Assembly (NCBI GenBank): GCA_016291405.1
Contig: JAEEXG010000006.1
Span: forward strand, 21,566-85,565
DNA: 64,000 nucleotides
DNA from: Lachnospiraceae bacterium
GTDB lineage: Bacteria; Bacillota; Clostridia; Lachnospirales; Lachnospiraceae
Direction of reading: 5' to 3'
Made by a program: the position numbers and the translations under genes
Notes under the pieces: generated by a model
What the model was told of the DNA's origin: nothing
Seen by the model: only the letters and a program-made list of their open reading frames with translations
Databases searched by the model: none
Shown: positions 27,213 through 35,555 of the stretch, piece after piece
How the letters are laid out: each line of letters opens with the position of its first letter
How positions within the stretch are numbered: the stretch's first letter is position 1

Positions 27213-28364
27213 CTAATCGTTACCGCGTATTCTTAAGATTTCCGTATACGCCAAAAACAAGGGGGCTATGCCCTTTGCCTCATTTTCAACCACAGGCTCG
27301 CTAAAATAGTACTTTAAGGATCCGTCTCTATGTTTTTCGCCACCAAGGCCCGCAACAAGACAAATTCCACCAAGAACGGGATTTCCGCTTTCGTCTGTCT
27401 TTAAATAATTATCCAAGATTCCTTTAAAAGCTCTTTCTCCGGCATATGCAAATCTGGGTGAAAGAAATCCAAGTCTTGCGCCCTTTAAAAGTGCATATGA
27501 GATTAAAGCTGTTCCTGAGGTTTCAAGATAATTTTCCTTTAAATCCGGTCTGTCCACTATCTGATAGAACATCCCGCTCTCATGCTGCCAAGGAAGTAAG
27601 GCTTCCGCCAAGTTCCACAGTAGCTTTTGAAGTGTTCTTCTCTCGTAATATAAAGACTCATCCATGACCTCAGCCGTTTCAACCAAAGAAACCGCAAACC
27701 ATCCGATTGCTCTAAGCCAAAAGTTAGGACTGCATCCTGTCTTAGGATTTGCCCAGTACATTTCCTTGCTTTCATCGTATCCATGATAGTAAAGACCGGT
27801 CTTTGGATCTTTCATGCGCTTTTCAACATTGCAAAACTGCATAAAGCTATCCTTACAGCCCTGCATTTTGTTGTATCTTGTCTCATATTCCATATAAAAT
27901 GGCTGAGCCATGTATAGTCCATCCAGCCACACCTGGTTTGGATATATTTTTTTATGCCAGAAGTTGCCCTCATTTGTTCGGGGCATCCTTTTAAGCTGCT
28001 CTTTAAAAAGCTCTATCGCCTTACGATATTTTCTTTTTCCCGTAAGTTCATAAATGGTAATGAGATTTGAAGCTCCGCATATATTATCTAAGTTAAACTC
28101 TTCGATATCGTAGGTCCTTACAGATCCGTCTTCGCTTACAAATCCTGACAAAAAGCTTTCCGCAGCCTTTAAATAATACTTATCTTTTGTGTAATCATAC
28201 ATGGACAGCACTGCCTTAATCATGCATGCATCCACGTAATTCCAGACATTTGATTTTGTGCCTCTTAAGTTTTCCTGATTCCACTTCGGATGTTCACTAT
28301 CCGAATTATCCAAAAGAAACCTTAAGTACTTTTCTAACATCAACGCTGTATTATCATTTACCAT
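27213..28364 (-). CDS. GH105 unsaturated rhamnogalacturonyl hydrolase (YteR/YesR-like)
   Basis: A 383-residue alpha/alpha-barrel hydrolase removing the unsaturated uronic acid that pectate or rhamnogalacturonan lyases leave at oligosaccharide ends. Family motifs: WNYVDACMIKA, QVWLDGLYMAQPF with the catalytic Asp, FWLRAIGWF and ETSGTALISYAL. No signal peptide. An in-frame start at 28436 would overlap the upstream gene; the ATG at 28364 follows AGGGG and is preferred. Together with GH28 it indicates intracellular breakdown of pectic oligosaccharides. Confidence 0.92.
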   Translation of the reverse strand: MVNDNTALMLEKYLRFLLDNSDSEHPKWNQENLRGTKSNVWNYVDACMIKAVLSMYDYTKDKYYLKAAESFLSGFVSEDGSVRTYDIEEFNLDNICGASNLITIYELTGKRKYRKAIELFKEQLKRMPRTNEGNFWHKKIYPNQVWLDGLYMAQPFYMEYETRYNKMQGCKDSFMQFCNVEKRMKDPKTGLYYHGYDESKEMYWANPKTGCSPNFWLRAIGWFAVSLVETAEVMDESLYYERRTLQKLLWNLAEALLPWQHESGMFYQIVDRPDLKENYLETSGTALISYALLKGARLGFLSPRFAYAGERAFKGILDNYLKTDESGNPVLGGICLVAGLGGEKHRDGSLKYYFSEPVVENEAKGIAPLFLAYTEILRIRGND

Positions 28365-28386
28365 TGTTCCACTTCCCCTGCATTTC

Positions 28387-29091
28387 TCATCTCTGCTTAG
28401 CAGTCTCATCAAGGTCTTTATCGCTTTCGCGCCCATTCTCTAAAGGCTCTTCTACGCTCTCCCACCTGCTCGAATATTCTTCCTTAGGAATATAACGTTC
28501 GAACACAGCGTTATAAAAGACTGCAAGTAAAAAAACAATGAATCCCACACCAACATTCAAGGTGAAAAAGTTGACCAAGAATACTGTTGTTACATTGAAA
28601 TACAAAACTGTACCAAGAGTAACAAGAATAAGGATGGTTTCCTTTAAATTCTTAAAAGGTAAAAGAATTGAGTATAACAATGTGTTTTTAATCGAATTAA
28701 CAAATTTCGCCTGTATGGCAAATACATAGGACAAAGAAATTGCATAAAGAATCAAAACAGCCAAAGAAAGCCCAAGGACAATCTTATTGCCGTTTGACTG
28801 CATCTTCCAAAAATACAAATCTGCCCCAAGGATAGCACCAACCGCTATATATATAAGCCATATAACAGTGGATTGCTTAAAGTTTTCCTTAAAGGAATGA
28901 AAGAAGTTTTTGGTCGCATATCCTTCTTCTTTATGAAGTTTCATACAACTGTAGATTAAAGCCGTGGTAGAAGCCCCGATTGTTATTATCGGAAGAGAGC
29001 AAACAAGCCACAAAATGTTTAGCCACCAAATGTAGCCAACTTTAATCATGAATCGTATCACCGGATTGTCCGGAGAAAATAGTCCTTTCAA
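28387..29091 (-). CDS. DUF624 (YesL-like) membrane protein
   Basis: A 234-residue protein with about five hydrophobic segments. It opens with the family pattern MKGLFSPDNPVIRFM then VGYIWWLNILWLVCSLPIITIG. DUF624 proteins sit in sugar ABC operons of Firmicutes (YesL in Bacillus subtilis); their function is unknown, possibly accessory to the transporter. It lies 9 bases after the permease gene and 22 before the GH105 gene. The C-terminal 30 residues are charged and cytoplasmic. Confidence 0.88.
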   Translation of the reverse strand: MKGLFSPDNPVIRFMIKVGYIWWLNILWLVCSLPIITIGASTTALIYSCMKLHKEEGYATKNFFHSFKENFKQSTVIWLIYIAVGAILGADLYFWKMQSNGNKIVLGLSLAVLILYAISLSYVFAIQAKFVNSIKNTLLYSILLPFKNLKETILILVTLGTVLYFNVTTVFLVNFFTLNVGVGFIVFLLAVFYNAVFERYIPKEEYSSRWESVEEPLENGRESDKDLDETAKQR

Positions 29092-29100
29092 ATACCTACC

Positions 29101-30000
29101 TTATCCTTTCACGCCACCTGCGGAAATACCCTCCACAAATTGATTCTGTGCCGCAAAGAACACAGCAATGTTGGGTAAAATCGATATTAATGAAATTGCC
29201 AAAACTTTATTCCATTCAAAGCCCGATTCAGCATCCATAGAAAGTCTTACAAATATGGTTGCGGGATATTTAGCCGGGCTCTTTACATACAAAAGCGGTC
29301 CCATAAAGTCGTTTGAAGCCCACATGAATTTAAAGAGTGCGCATGATGCAATTGCGGGCATAAGCATGGGAACAACAATCTTTATAAGAGTCTGCATTGC
29401 ATTACAGCCGTCAATCTTTGCCGCCTCTTCAAGTTCCTTAGGAATATTACGAAGGAACTGAATAAGCATAAATACAAAGTAAGTTTCTGATGCAAATAAT
29501 GTGGGCACAATTAAAGGCAAATATAGGGGTGAGCCTATCCAGCCAAGCTTATTGTATAAAAGGAACTGAGGAACATTTAAAACTACCTGTGGCAAGAAAA
29601 GCATTGCCATAAGCAAAGAAAACATAATGTCTCTTCCTTTAAATTTAAATCTTCCGAATCCGTATGCAGTAAGCACGGAAGAAACCACTGTAAAGATAAC
29701 TTCCGGAATCAGGTAGGTATATGTATTTAACATAGCCTTCCAGATATTGATTGCTCCGCCATAGGTAACCATGGCTCCCTTATATCCTTCAAAAGTAGGA
29801 TGTACGGGTATAGGATTCATGGATGAAAAGATTTCGCTGTTATTTTTAAATGTTGCACCAACCATCCATACAAGGGGGTACACCATAAAGATGCCTACCG
29901 CTACAAGCACTAAATAACGGATTGTAAGAGAGGCGATTCTTTTTCTTCTAAGCGAAATCTGAGCTGCTTTTAAAGTTTTTGTCTTTGCATTCTCGCTCAT
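29101..30000 (-). CDS. Carbohydrate ABC transporter permease (MalG type)
   Basis: A 299-residue inner-membrane permease with six hydrophobic segments. The EAA loop that docks the ATPase is visible as ELEEAAKIDGCNAMQTLIKIVVP (starting near residue 195). Ends with FVEGISAGGVKG, a typical MalG-type C-terminus. It forms a heterodimer with the product of the next gene upstream (3-base gap). No ATPase gene is in the locus; such systems use a shared MsmX-type ATPase. Confidence 0.95.
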   Translation of the reverse strand: MSENAKTKTLKAAQISLRRKRIASLTIRYLVLVAVGIFMVYPLVWMVGATFKNNSEIFSSMNPIPVHPTFEGYKGAMVTYGGAINIWKAMLNTYTYLIPEVIFTVVSSVLTAYGFGRFKFKGRDIMFSLLMAMLFLPQVVLNVPQFLLYNKLGWIGSPLYLPLIVPTLFASETYFVFMLIQFLRNIPKELEEAAKIDGCNAMQTLIKIVVPMLMPAIASCALFKFMWASNDFMGPLLYVKSPAKYPATIFVRLSMDAESGFEWNKVLAISLISILPNIAVFFAAQNQFVEGISAGGVKG

Positions 30001-30003
30001 ACT

Positions 30004-30900
30004 CTACCTCCCATCCTCATCTGCGTAATATACCCAGTGCTTCTGGCTCCAGAATGAAATAGCCGTAAAGATAACCAAGATGACAAACAATACCCATGCC
30101 TGAGCGCTTGCTTTACCCATCTTATAAGCTCCGCCAAAAGCGTTGTTATAAACAAGCAATGACATAAGCGTGGTGCTTCCTCTGGGACCACCCTTTGTGA
30201 TAATGAAGGGGCCGTTAAATTCCTGGAATGCAGCCACAAGCTGAGTTATCAAATTATAAAAGATTACCGGAGTGATAAGGGGAACCGTAATTTTGAAAAA
30301 CTGTCTCCATTTTCCCGCTCCGTCTATAGCCGCCGATTCATACAATTCGGTGGGAACGCCCTTTAAAGCCGCTAAGAAAATAACCATGGCGGAACCGAAT
30401 TGCCAAACTCTTAATAAGCAAACCATAAACAAAGCCCAGTTATTGTCCGTAAAGAATTTAGGACTTTCAATTCCGATTCTTCCAAGTATCATGGCAATCA
30501 AGCCTCCGTCTTTAAAGAGAGCTCTCCATAAAACCGCAATGGCAACGGAGCCTCCCAAGATGGAGGGAATATAGTATGCCGTTCTAAAGAAATTTACGCC
30601 CTTAATTTTGAAATTAAGAATGTATGCAATAAACAAAGCAGACACAAGTTTAAGGGGCACTGTCATGAAAGCATACTTAAAGGTTATGATAAGCGCCGTT
30701 CTTTCCTGCTTGTTTGCAAATACGTTTACATAGTTTTCAAATGTGTATTTGGATATTCCTTTAAAAAGGTCATAGTCTGTAAAGCTATAGTACAAAGAAG
30801 ACACAAAAGGATATGCCTTAAAAATCAAAAAGCCTATCAGCCATGGCAGGACAAAGAAAAATCCTATATTATCTCTTAAAAATCTCTGTGTTTTGTTCAC
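30004..30900 (-). CDS. Carbohydrate ABC transporter permease (MalF type)
   Basis: A 298-residue permease with six hydrophobic segments, partner of the MalG-type protein. The EAA loop reads ELYESAAIDGAGKWRQFFKITVP. The N-terminus MNKTQRFLRDNIGFFFVLPWLIGF (first 24 residues) is typical of the CUT1/YesP/LplB group that imports oligosaccharides. It follows the binding-protein gene after a 102-base gap holding a hairpin. Confidence 0.95.
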   Translation of the reverse strand: MNKTQRFLRDNIGFFFVLPWLIGFLIFKAYPFVSSLYYSFTDYDLFKGISKYTFENYVNVFANKQERTALIITFKYAFMTVPLKLVSALFIAYILNFKIKGVNFFRTAYYIPSILGGSVAIAVLWRALFKDGGLIAMILGRIGIESPKFFTDNNWALFMVCLLRVWQFGSAMVIFLAALKGVPTELYESAAIDGAGKWRQFFKITVPLITPVIFYNLITQLVAAFQEFNGPFIITKGGPRGSTTLMSLLVYNNAFGGAYKMGKASAQAWVLFVILVIFTAISFWSQKHWVYYADEDGR

Positions 30901-30920
30901 GGTATTTTCTCCATTTTCTA

Positions 30921-30955
30921 AAAATCGTCTGCCAAGGGTTTATTCTCGGCAGACG
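30921..30955 (-). terminator. Hairpin between binding-protein and permease genes
   Basis: On the minus strand CGTCTGCC / GGCAGACG encloses a 14-base loop and is followed by ATTTTTAG. Hairpins here commonly give partial termination or RNA protection, so that the binding protein is made in excess over the permeases. Confidence 0.7.
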
Positions 30956-31002
30956 CCTTTTATCAAAATTATACCAGTCGATATCCGACTACAAATTAAA
31001 TC

Positions 31003-32403
31003 TTACTTTGCGGGAGCAATTGCTGTATATGCTGCGTAAAGATCTGCTGCAGCATCTTCGATTGAGTATGAACCGTCTCTTACGCCGTAAGAAAGACCTT
31101 CAAACAAATTGTTGTATAAAGCTGTGTCGCCCTTTAATGAAGAATCATCAAACAAAGGATTCCAGTACATAGGATTTGAATCCATAACGCTCTTGTGAGC
31201 TGCTGCTACCATGGGATCAATCTTACCTGCTGCTTCACAAACTGCAAATGCTGCCTTTGATTCGGGAATACCACGTTCTGTGCTCATGATTCCGGCACCT
31301 TCTTCATCGTTAAGGATGTAGTTTAAGAACAATGCTGCTTCGTGAGGGTGTTCACACTTAGCTGAAATTGAGAACATCTGTGAAACCTTTACATATGTAC
31401 CTGAACCGTGTGCACCTGTATCCATAAGTGCGTTACCTACTACCAAGTCATCACCGTTAGGAAGTGCTGAAACCAAAGACTTGTGTGCTGAATCCCAGTT
31501 ATGACATCCTGCATACTTTCCTTCGATCCATCTTACAGACTTATCGATAGCTTCTGCGCCTTCACCGTCATAGTATTCGATTGTGGGAATTACATGGTTT
31601 TCTTCAAGTGAAGTAATAAATTCCAAACCAAGCTTTAACTGTTCTTCAGTCATGGTGAAGTTGTTGTTCTGGTCGATAATGGGTTCACCTGTCTGAGCCT
31701 GAAGGTAGAACGCCATAAAGATTGCTCTGTCGTACTCTGTAAGTACTAAGGGATAATATTCATCGCCAAGCTTTTCTTTGAAGATAGGGCCTGCTTCCAT
31801 AAGTTCCTTTAATGTTGTGGGAACGCTTAAGCCTGCCTTTTCATAAGTAGCCTTGTTCCAGAAGAATGTACGTCCTGTCAAAGAAACAGGGATACCTGCC
31901 AAGCCACCCTTTGAATCAACGGGTAAAGCCAAAACTGTGTCTGAATACTGAGATAAATCAAGTGTGTCTGATACAGTTCTTAAATCAAGATATGTGTTTG
32001 CGTCACCGTCATACTTACGGATCCAGTCAAAGTTTGTCTGCTGAATATCAGCGTTTGTTCCTGAGAGATATTCGGAAGCCTTTGCTGTTTCCCAATCTGA
32101 CCATGCACCATAGTTGTATTCGATTTTAATTCCGGGATATTTCTTTTCAAATGCCTCGATGGCTGCGATTGTTGCTTCGTGTCTTGAGTCACCGCCCCAC
32201 CAGTCAAATGTAAGTGTGCATTCTTCGTAGGCGTTAGGATCCTGTGAAGATGCTTCCTCTGTTGTAGCTGTTTCTGTTACGGATGTAGCGTCAGTGCTTG
32301 CATCAGGTGTTGCAGTTTCTTTAGATGCTGTGGTACCGCAACCTGCAAACATAGCTACCACCATTGTGGCTGCCAAAAGTGTTGCTGCCAATTTTCTTTT
32401 CAT
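31003..32403 (-). CDS. Extracellular carbohydrate-binding lipoprotein of ABC transporter
   Basis: A 466-residue family 1 solute-binding protein: signal with lipobox MFAGC, an acidic Thr/Ser/Ala-rich linker, then the binding fold starting LTFDWWGGDSRHEATIAAIEAFEKKYPGI in the mature part (read in pieces: TFDWWGGDSRHEA, IEAFEKKYPGIKIEY). First gene of the operon, followed by the permeases. By context it binds pectic oligosaccharides. A ribosome site AGGAGG precedes the start and a TATAAT without a -35 lies at 32433-32438. Confidence 0.95.
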   Translation of the reverse strand: MKRKLAATLLAATMVVAMFAGCGTTASKETATPDASTDATSVTETATTEEASSQDPNAYEECTLTFDWWGGDSRHEATIAAIEAFEKKYPGIKIEYNYGAWSDWETAKASEYLSGTNADIQQTNFDWIRKYDGDANTYLDLRTVSDTLDLSQYSDTVLALPVDSKGGLAGIPVSLTGRTFFWNKATYEKAGLSVPTTLKELMEAGPIFKEKLGDEYYPLVLTEYDRAIFMAFYLQAQTGEPIIDQNNNFTMTEEQLKLGLEFITSLEENHVIPTIEYYDGEGAEAIDKSVRWIEGKYAGCHNWDSAHKSLVSALPNGDDLVVGNALMDTGAHGSGTYVKVSQMFSISAKCEHPHEAALFLNYILNDEEGAGIMSTERGIPESKAAFAVCEAAGKIDPMVAAAHKSVMDSNPMYWNPLFDDSSLKGDTALYNNLFEGLSYGVRDGSYSIEDAAADLYAAYTAIAPAK

Positions 32404-32432
32404 AACTTATACCTCCTGTAAAATACCCTACC

Positions 32433-32456
32433 ATTATACCTCTCCGGACTATCCGG
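32433..32456 (-). promoter_or_regulatory. Activator-dependent-looking promoter with palindrome
   Basis: On the minus strand TATAAT (32433-32438) lacks a -35 at 17 bases; the spacer instead holds the perfect palindrome CCGGACTATCCGG (32444-32456). This is what a promoter dependent on a bound regulator, such as the divergent AraC protein or a LacI-type repressor, would look like. Confidence 0.45.
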
Positions 32457-32494
32457 CTAGGTCGGTTGTGTGTCTTATTATAAAGGTTATTTGT

Positions 32495-32516
32495 GCTAAT
32501 AATACTTATTATTAGC
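32495..32516. promoter_or_regulatory. Perfect 22-bp AT-rich palindrome, candidate operator
   Basis: GCTAATAATA-CT-TATTATTAGC lies midway between the divergent binding-protein and AraC genes, about 60 bases upstream of the binding-protein -10. As there is no coding region to terminate here, an operator is more likely than a terminator. Confidence 0.5.
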
Positions 32517-32608
32517 CATGTTTATGCAAAAAGTACTGTTTTTTTGTCTTTTTCAAAGTATAATAGAATTAATCTGTTTACACAATGTTTGTTTATAGGG
32601 GAGGTTAT

Positions 32609-33508
32609 ATGAGAGTATCTGACCTTGATATTGACAGAGTTTATACCGATCAAATGACCCGTCCGCAAGACTACGGTGTCTCGGCAAATCACTTTCACTG
32701 CTACTATGAGCTTTTCTATGTACGCCAGGGAAAGTGTAAGTTCTTTGTAAATAATCGCTTTGTGGATGTGGGTGTCGGTGAAATCCTCATCATTCCTCCT
32801 CGCGAAGTACATAATAACAAATATATTACCGCAACAGTCAGAAATGTTATTTATTTTAGAAAAAATGACGTCATGGAAAACGGAGAATATGCAATTCCTG
32901 ACTTTAATGCTCATTTTAAGCAAATGCAGATGATTCACATTCCAAGTACATACAGGCCTGTTGTGGAAGGGCTTTTTGACGCCATGTTAAGGGAAGAGAG
33001 TATCAACGACGATAATACGGCTCACATGCTTCAGCTTCTTTTAAAGCAGCTTCTTTTATGCTGTAACAGGTATTGTACCTTCCGCCCTAATCCCTTATCG
33101 GTTTCTTCAAACGGAAACGAAGATATGCTTAAAGCTACGCACTATATTGCAGATCATTATCAACAGCCCATCACTTTAGATGAAGTGGCGGAAGAAGTTA
33201 ATCTTTCTCCTTCTTATTTAAGCAAGAAGTTTCACAATACCATCGGAAAAACCATAAGTGAATATCTTAACTCGGAACGCTTAAAGCACGCAGCCCTTGA
33301 ACTTATTTCCACAAAGCACTCCATAACCGAAATCGCTTTAAACTCCGGATTTAATGACGCAAATTACTTTAAAGATGTTTTTAAAAAGACCTTTGGAATT
33401 TCTCCGAGAGAATATCGAAAGAAACGTGAGGCAGTATATCAAACGGATACAAAAATAGTTACTGCCAAAGAAGACGACCTTATTGAATCAGAGGGTGAAG
33501 TTTCATAA
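32609..33508 (+). CDS. AraC-family transcriptional regulator
   Basis: A 299-residue regulator: N-terminal cupin-like sensing domain (about 20-150, HCYYELFYVRQGKCKFFVNN region with the IPPREVH motif) and a C-terminal double helix-turn-helix (ITLDEVAEEVNLSPSYLSKKF, then ITEIALNSGFNDANYFKDVFKK and GISPREYRKK). The longer frame from 32585 is rejected because GGGGAGG directly precedes the ATG at 32609. Divergent from the sugar-uptake operon, it is the likely sugar-responsive activator of that operon. TATAAT at 32559-32564 is its probable -10. Confidence 0.93.
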   Translation: MRVSDLDIDRVYTDQMTRPQDYGVSANHFHCYYELFYVRQGKCKFFVNNRFVDVGVGEILIIPPREVHNNKYITATVRNVIYFRKNDVMENGEYAIPDFNAHFKQMQMIHIPSTYRPVVEGLFDAMLREESINDDNTAHMLQLLLKQLLLCCNRYCTFRPNPLSVSSNGNEDMLKATHYIADHYQQPITLDEVAEEVNLSPSYLSKKFHNTIGKTISEYLNSERLKHAALELISTKHSITEIALNSGFNDANYFKDVFKKTFGISPREYRKKREAVYQTDTKIVTAKEDDLIESEGEVS

Positions 33509-33510
33509 TA

Positions 33511-33537
33511 AAAGCGGAGCATTTTTTGCTCCGCTTT
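33511..33537. terminator. Bidirectional terminator between araC-type gene and yjfB-like gene
   Basis: Stem AAAGCGGAGC / GCTCCGCTTT with a 7-base loop; TCTCTTT follows on the plus strand and TTTATTATG on the minus strand. It lies between the converging stop codons. Confidence 0.88.
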
Positions 33538-33541
33538 CTCT

Positions 33542-33733
33542 TTATGCATATAAATCAATGTTTGAACCAACCTTTGGATTAACGCTTCTTTCCATATCAG
33601 CTTTTTCAAGCATCTTTACGAGTCCGTCACCAAGGGATTCATTTGTGTCCATAGCCTTGCCTAAAACAGCTACGCCTACATCGTTATTTATTTTTGCCTG
33701 CGAAAGTGCCATTGATACGCCTGCAATATCCAT
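33542..33733 (-). CDS. YjfB-like putative motility protein
   Basis: A 63-residue protein matching the YjfB family: MDIAGVSMALSQAKINNDVG at the N-terminus, VLGKAMDTNE in the middle and PKVGSNIDLYA at the end. The family is widespread in flagellated Firmicutes and is described as putative motility protein; its mechanism is unknown. The start follows GGAGGAAAAG. Single-gene unit with a terminator after it. It supports flagellar motility together with the chemoreceptor at 23455-25440. Confidence 0.9.
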   Translation of the reverse strand: MDIAGVSMALSQAKINNDVGVAVLGKAMDTNESLGDGLVKMLEKADMERSVNPKVGSNIDLYA

Positions 33734-33812
33734 ATCTTTTCCTCCGTACTAAAATCGTAAAATAATGCTACAAAAACTATATTAAAACCAAATTAACAGG
33801 CCTTTGTTTTCT

Positions 33813-35486
33813 TTAAAGTCCAAGGTCTTTTGATACCGCTTTAACCGTTTCGTCCAAGCATCCTTCTTCAAAAGGAACTTTAAGTCCCACCTCTTTAAGC
33901 ATATTTGAATAAAAGTCTGTTGCGGAAAGCTTACAAAGTTTAAGGTATCTGTCCCACGCATCTTTGTAATCTTTATCCATTAATGCTTTAAACTGGAGTG
34001 CAACAGTTTGGGCAAGGCAATAATCAATATAGTAAAAAGGCATGCTGTAAATATGCTGCTGTCTTTGCCACCATCCACCTGTAGTAAAGAATTCATCATC
34101 CGCATAATCTCTGTCGGGTCTGTATTCTTTTTCAAGCTTCATCCAGGCCTGTCTTCTCTCTTCAGGTGTCATATCGGGATTTTCGTAAACGATATGCTGG
34201 AATTCATCCACCATACATCCGTAAGGAATGAATGTGATTGCTCCTTCCATTTGCAAACGTCTGTAATCCCCCGCTCTTTCTCCAAAGAATAAATCCATCC
34301 AAGGAAGCGTAAAGAATTCCATGGACATAGAGTGGATTTCAGCGGTTTCCATTCCGATTTCGTTCTTTTCGGGTAAATACTTTCTTGTTACATATCCTTG
34401 GAAAGCGTGACCGGCTTCGTGGGTTACCACATTTACATCATGTTCTGTTTTATTAAAGTTTGCAAAGATGAAAGGACAATTGTCATGATCATAGATACTT
34501 GTCATGTATCCGCCTTGTCTCTTTGTCTTTCTTCCGTATACGTCAAAAAGTTCATTTTCCATCATATAATCAAAGAACTCTTTTGTCTCGGGTGAAAGCT
34601 CTGCGTACATCTTCTGTCCGTTTTTAAGGATTTCTTCGGGAGTACCGATGGGTTCGGGGTCTCCCTCCTTAAAGTTAATTGTATCGTAGAAGTAAAGATG
34701 ATCAAGACCCAGTCTTTCACGCCTCTTTTCGTTAATCTTTGTTGCAAGAGGGACGATTTTCTTTTTGACTTCTTCTCTGAAAATCTTTACTTCCTCAGGG
34801 CCGTAATCGTTTCTTCCCATTCTGTCATAGCCAAGTTGAGTGTACGTACTGTATCCCAAAATCTTTGCCTGCTCGGTACGGTTTTTAACCATCTTGTCAT
34901 AGATTTCATCTAACTTGGGACGCATTTCCATAAGCTTATCGGTTACTTTTTTATAAGCTTTCTTTCTTACTTCCCTGTCCTTATCGGATGTGTACTTAGC
35001 CATAAGGGAAAAGTTTAATTCTTCGCCTTCCCATTCAATCTTAGCCGTAGCTATGAGCTTTGAATACTCGGTTCTTAATGCATTTTCTTCCTGCATAAGA
35101 GGAATCATCTTAGGATCAAAAGAACGCATTTCAAGCTCCATGTTCTTAAATGAAACAGGGCCTAATTTTTCAATAAGATAATCTTTAAACTTTGATTCGT
35201 ATAATGCTTTTTTATATTCAACCAAGCTTTCCGATGCGGTAGGCTCTACCTCATCGTAGTAGTTTTGTTCGCCTTCATAGAATTTATCTTCTGTATCGAT
35301 ATCATGTCTGATGTGGGCTATGGTTCCCATTGTAGAAACATGTCCGGATATATCCGTCATTTTCTTATGAATGTCAAAAGCTTCTTCTTTTGTTGCAGCT
35401 TTACGTAACTTTTCTGTATAAGCTTTTATTTCTTCAACGTATTTTTTGTAATCTACTCTCTCGTAGGGCATTTTGGAAAACTTCAT
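33813..35486 (-). CDS. M3-family oligoendopeptidase
   Basis: A 557-residue cytoplasmic zinc peptidase that cuts short peptides. The zinc site is VTHEAGHAFQGY (HExxH) with a downstream glutamate in the GMETAEIHSMSMEF segment, which is the M3 third ligand. Size and motifs match the PepF-like Firmicute family. The start at 35486 follows GAGGAG; an upstream in-frame start at 35522 would fall in the fba terminator and is rejected. Single gene. Confidence 0.93.
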   Translation of the reverse strand: MKFSKMPYERVDYKKYVEEIKAYTEKLRKAATKEEAFDIHKKMTDISGHVSTMGTIAHIRHDIDTEDKFYEGEQNYYDEVEPTASESLVEYKKALYESKFKDYLIEKLGPVSFKNMELEMRSFDPKMIPLMQEENALRTEYSKLIATAKIEWEGEELNFSLMAKYTSDKDREVRKKAYKKVTDKLMEMRPKLDEIYDKMVKNRTEQAKILGYSTYTQLGYDRMGRNDYGPEEVKIFREEVKKKIVPLATKINEKRRERLGLDHLYFYDTINFKEGDPEPIGTPEEILKNGQKMYAELSPETKEFFDYMMENELFDVYGRKTKRQGGYMTSIYDHDNCPFIFANFNKTEHDVNVVTHEAGHAFQGYVTRKYLPEKNEIGMETAEIHSMSMEFFTLPWMDLFFGERAGDYRRLQMEGAITFIPYGCMVDEFQHIVYENPDMTPEERRQAWMKLEKEYRPDRDYADDEFFTTGGWWQRQQHIYSMPFYYIDYCLAQTVALQFKALMDKDYKDAWDRYLKLCKLSATDFYSNMLKEVGLKVPFEEGCLDETVKAVSKDLGL

Positions 35487-35513
35487 GCCTTTATCTCCTC
35501 TCTCTAACTTAAT

Positions 35514-35541
35514 ATACCCCAAGAGTTTCCTCTTGGGGTAT
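35514..35541 (-). terminator. Hairpin downstream of fba
   Basis: Perfect 12-bp stem ATACCCCAAGAG / CTCTTGGGGTAT with a 4-base loop, 14 bases after the fba stop. The following minus-strand sequence (ATTAAG) is not T-rich, so termination may be incomplete and the peptidase gene may receive some readthrough. Confidence 0.7.
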
Positions 35542-35555
35542 AGATAATGCTTTTA

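Noticed and set aside
32495..32516. The 22-bp palindrome as a terminator
   Set aside because: It lies between divergent promoters, with nothing to terminate, and is AT-rich without a T-tract on either side.
32522..32938. A 138-codon open frame antisense to the AraC gene
   Set aside because: It lies wholly opposite the promoter and start of a clear AraC gene, has no recognisable motif and no convincing ribosome site.
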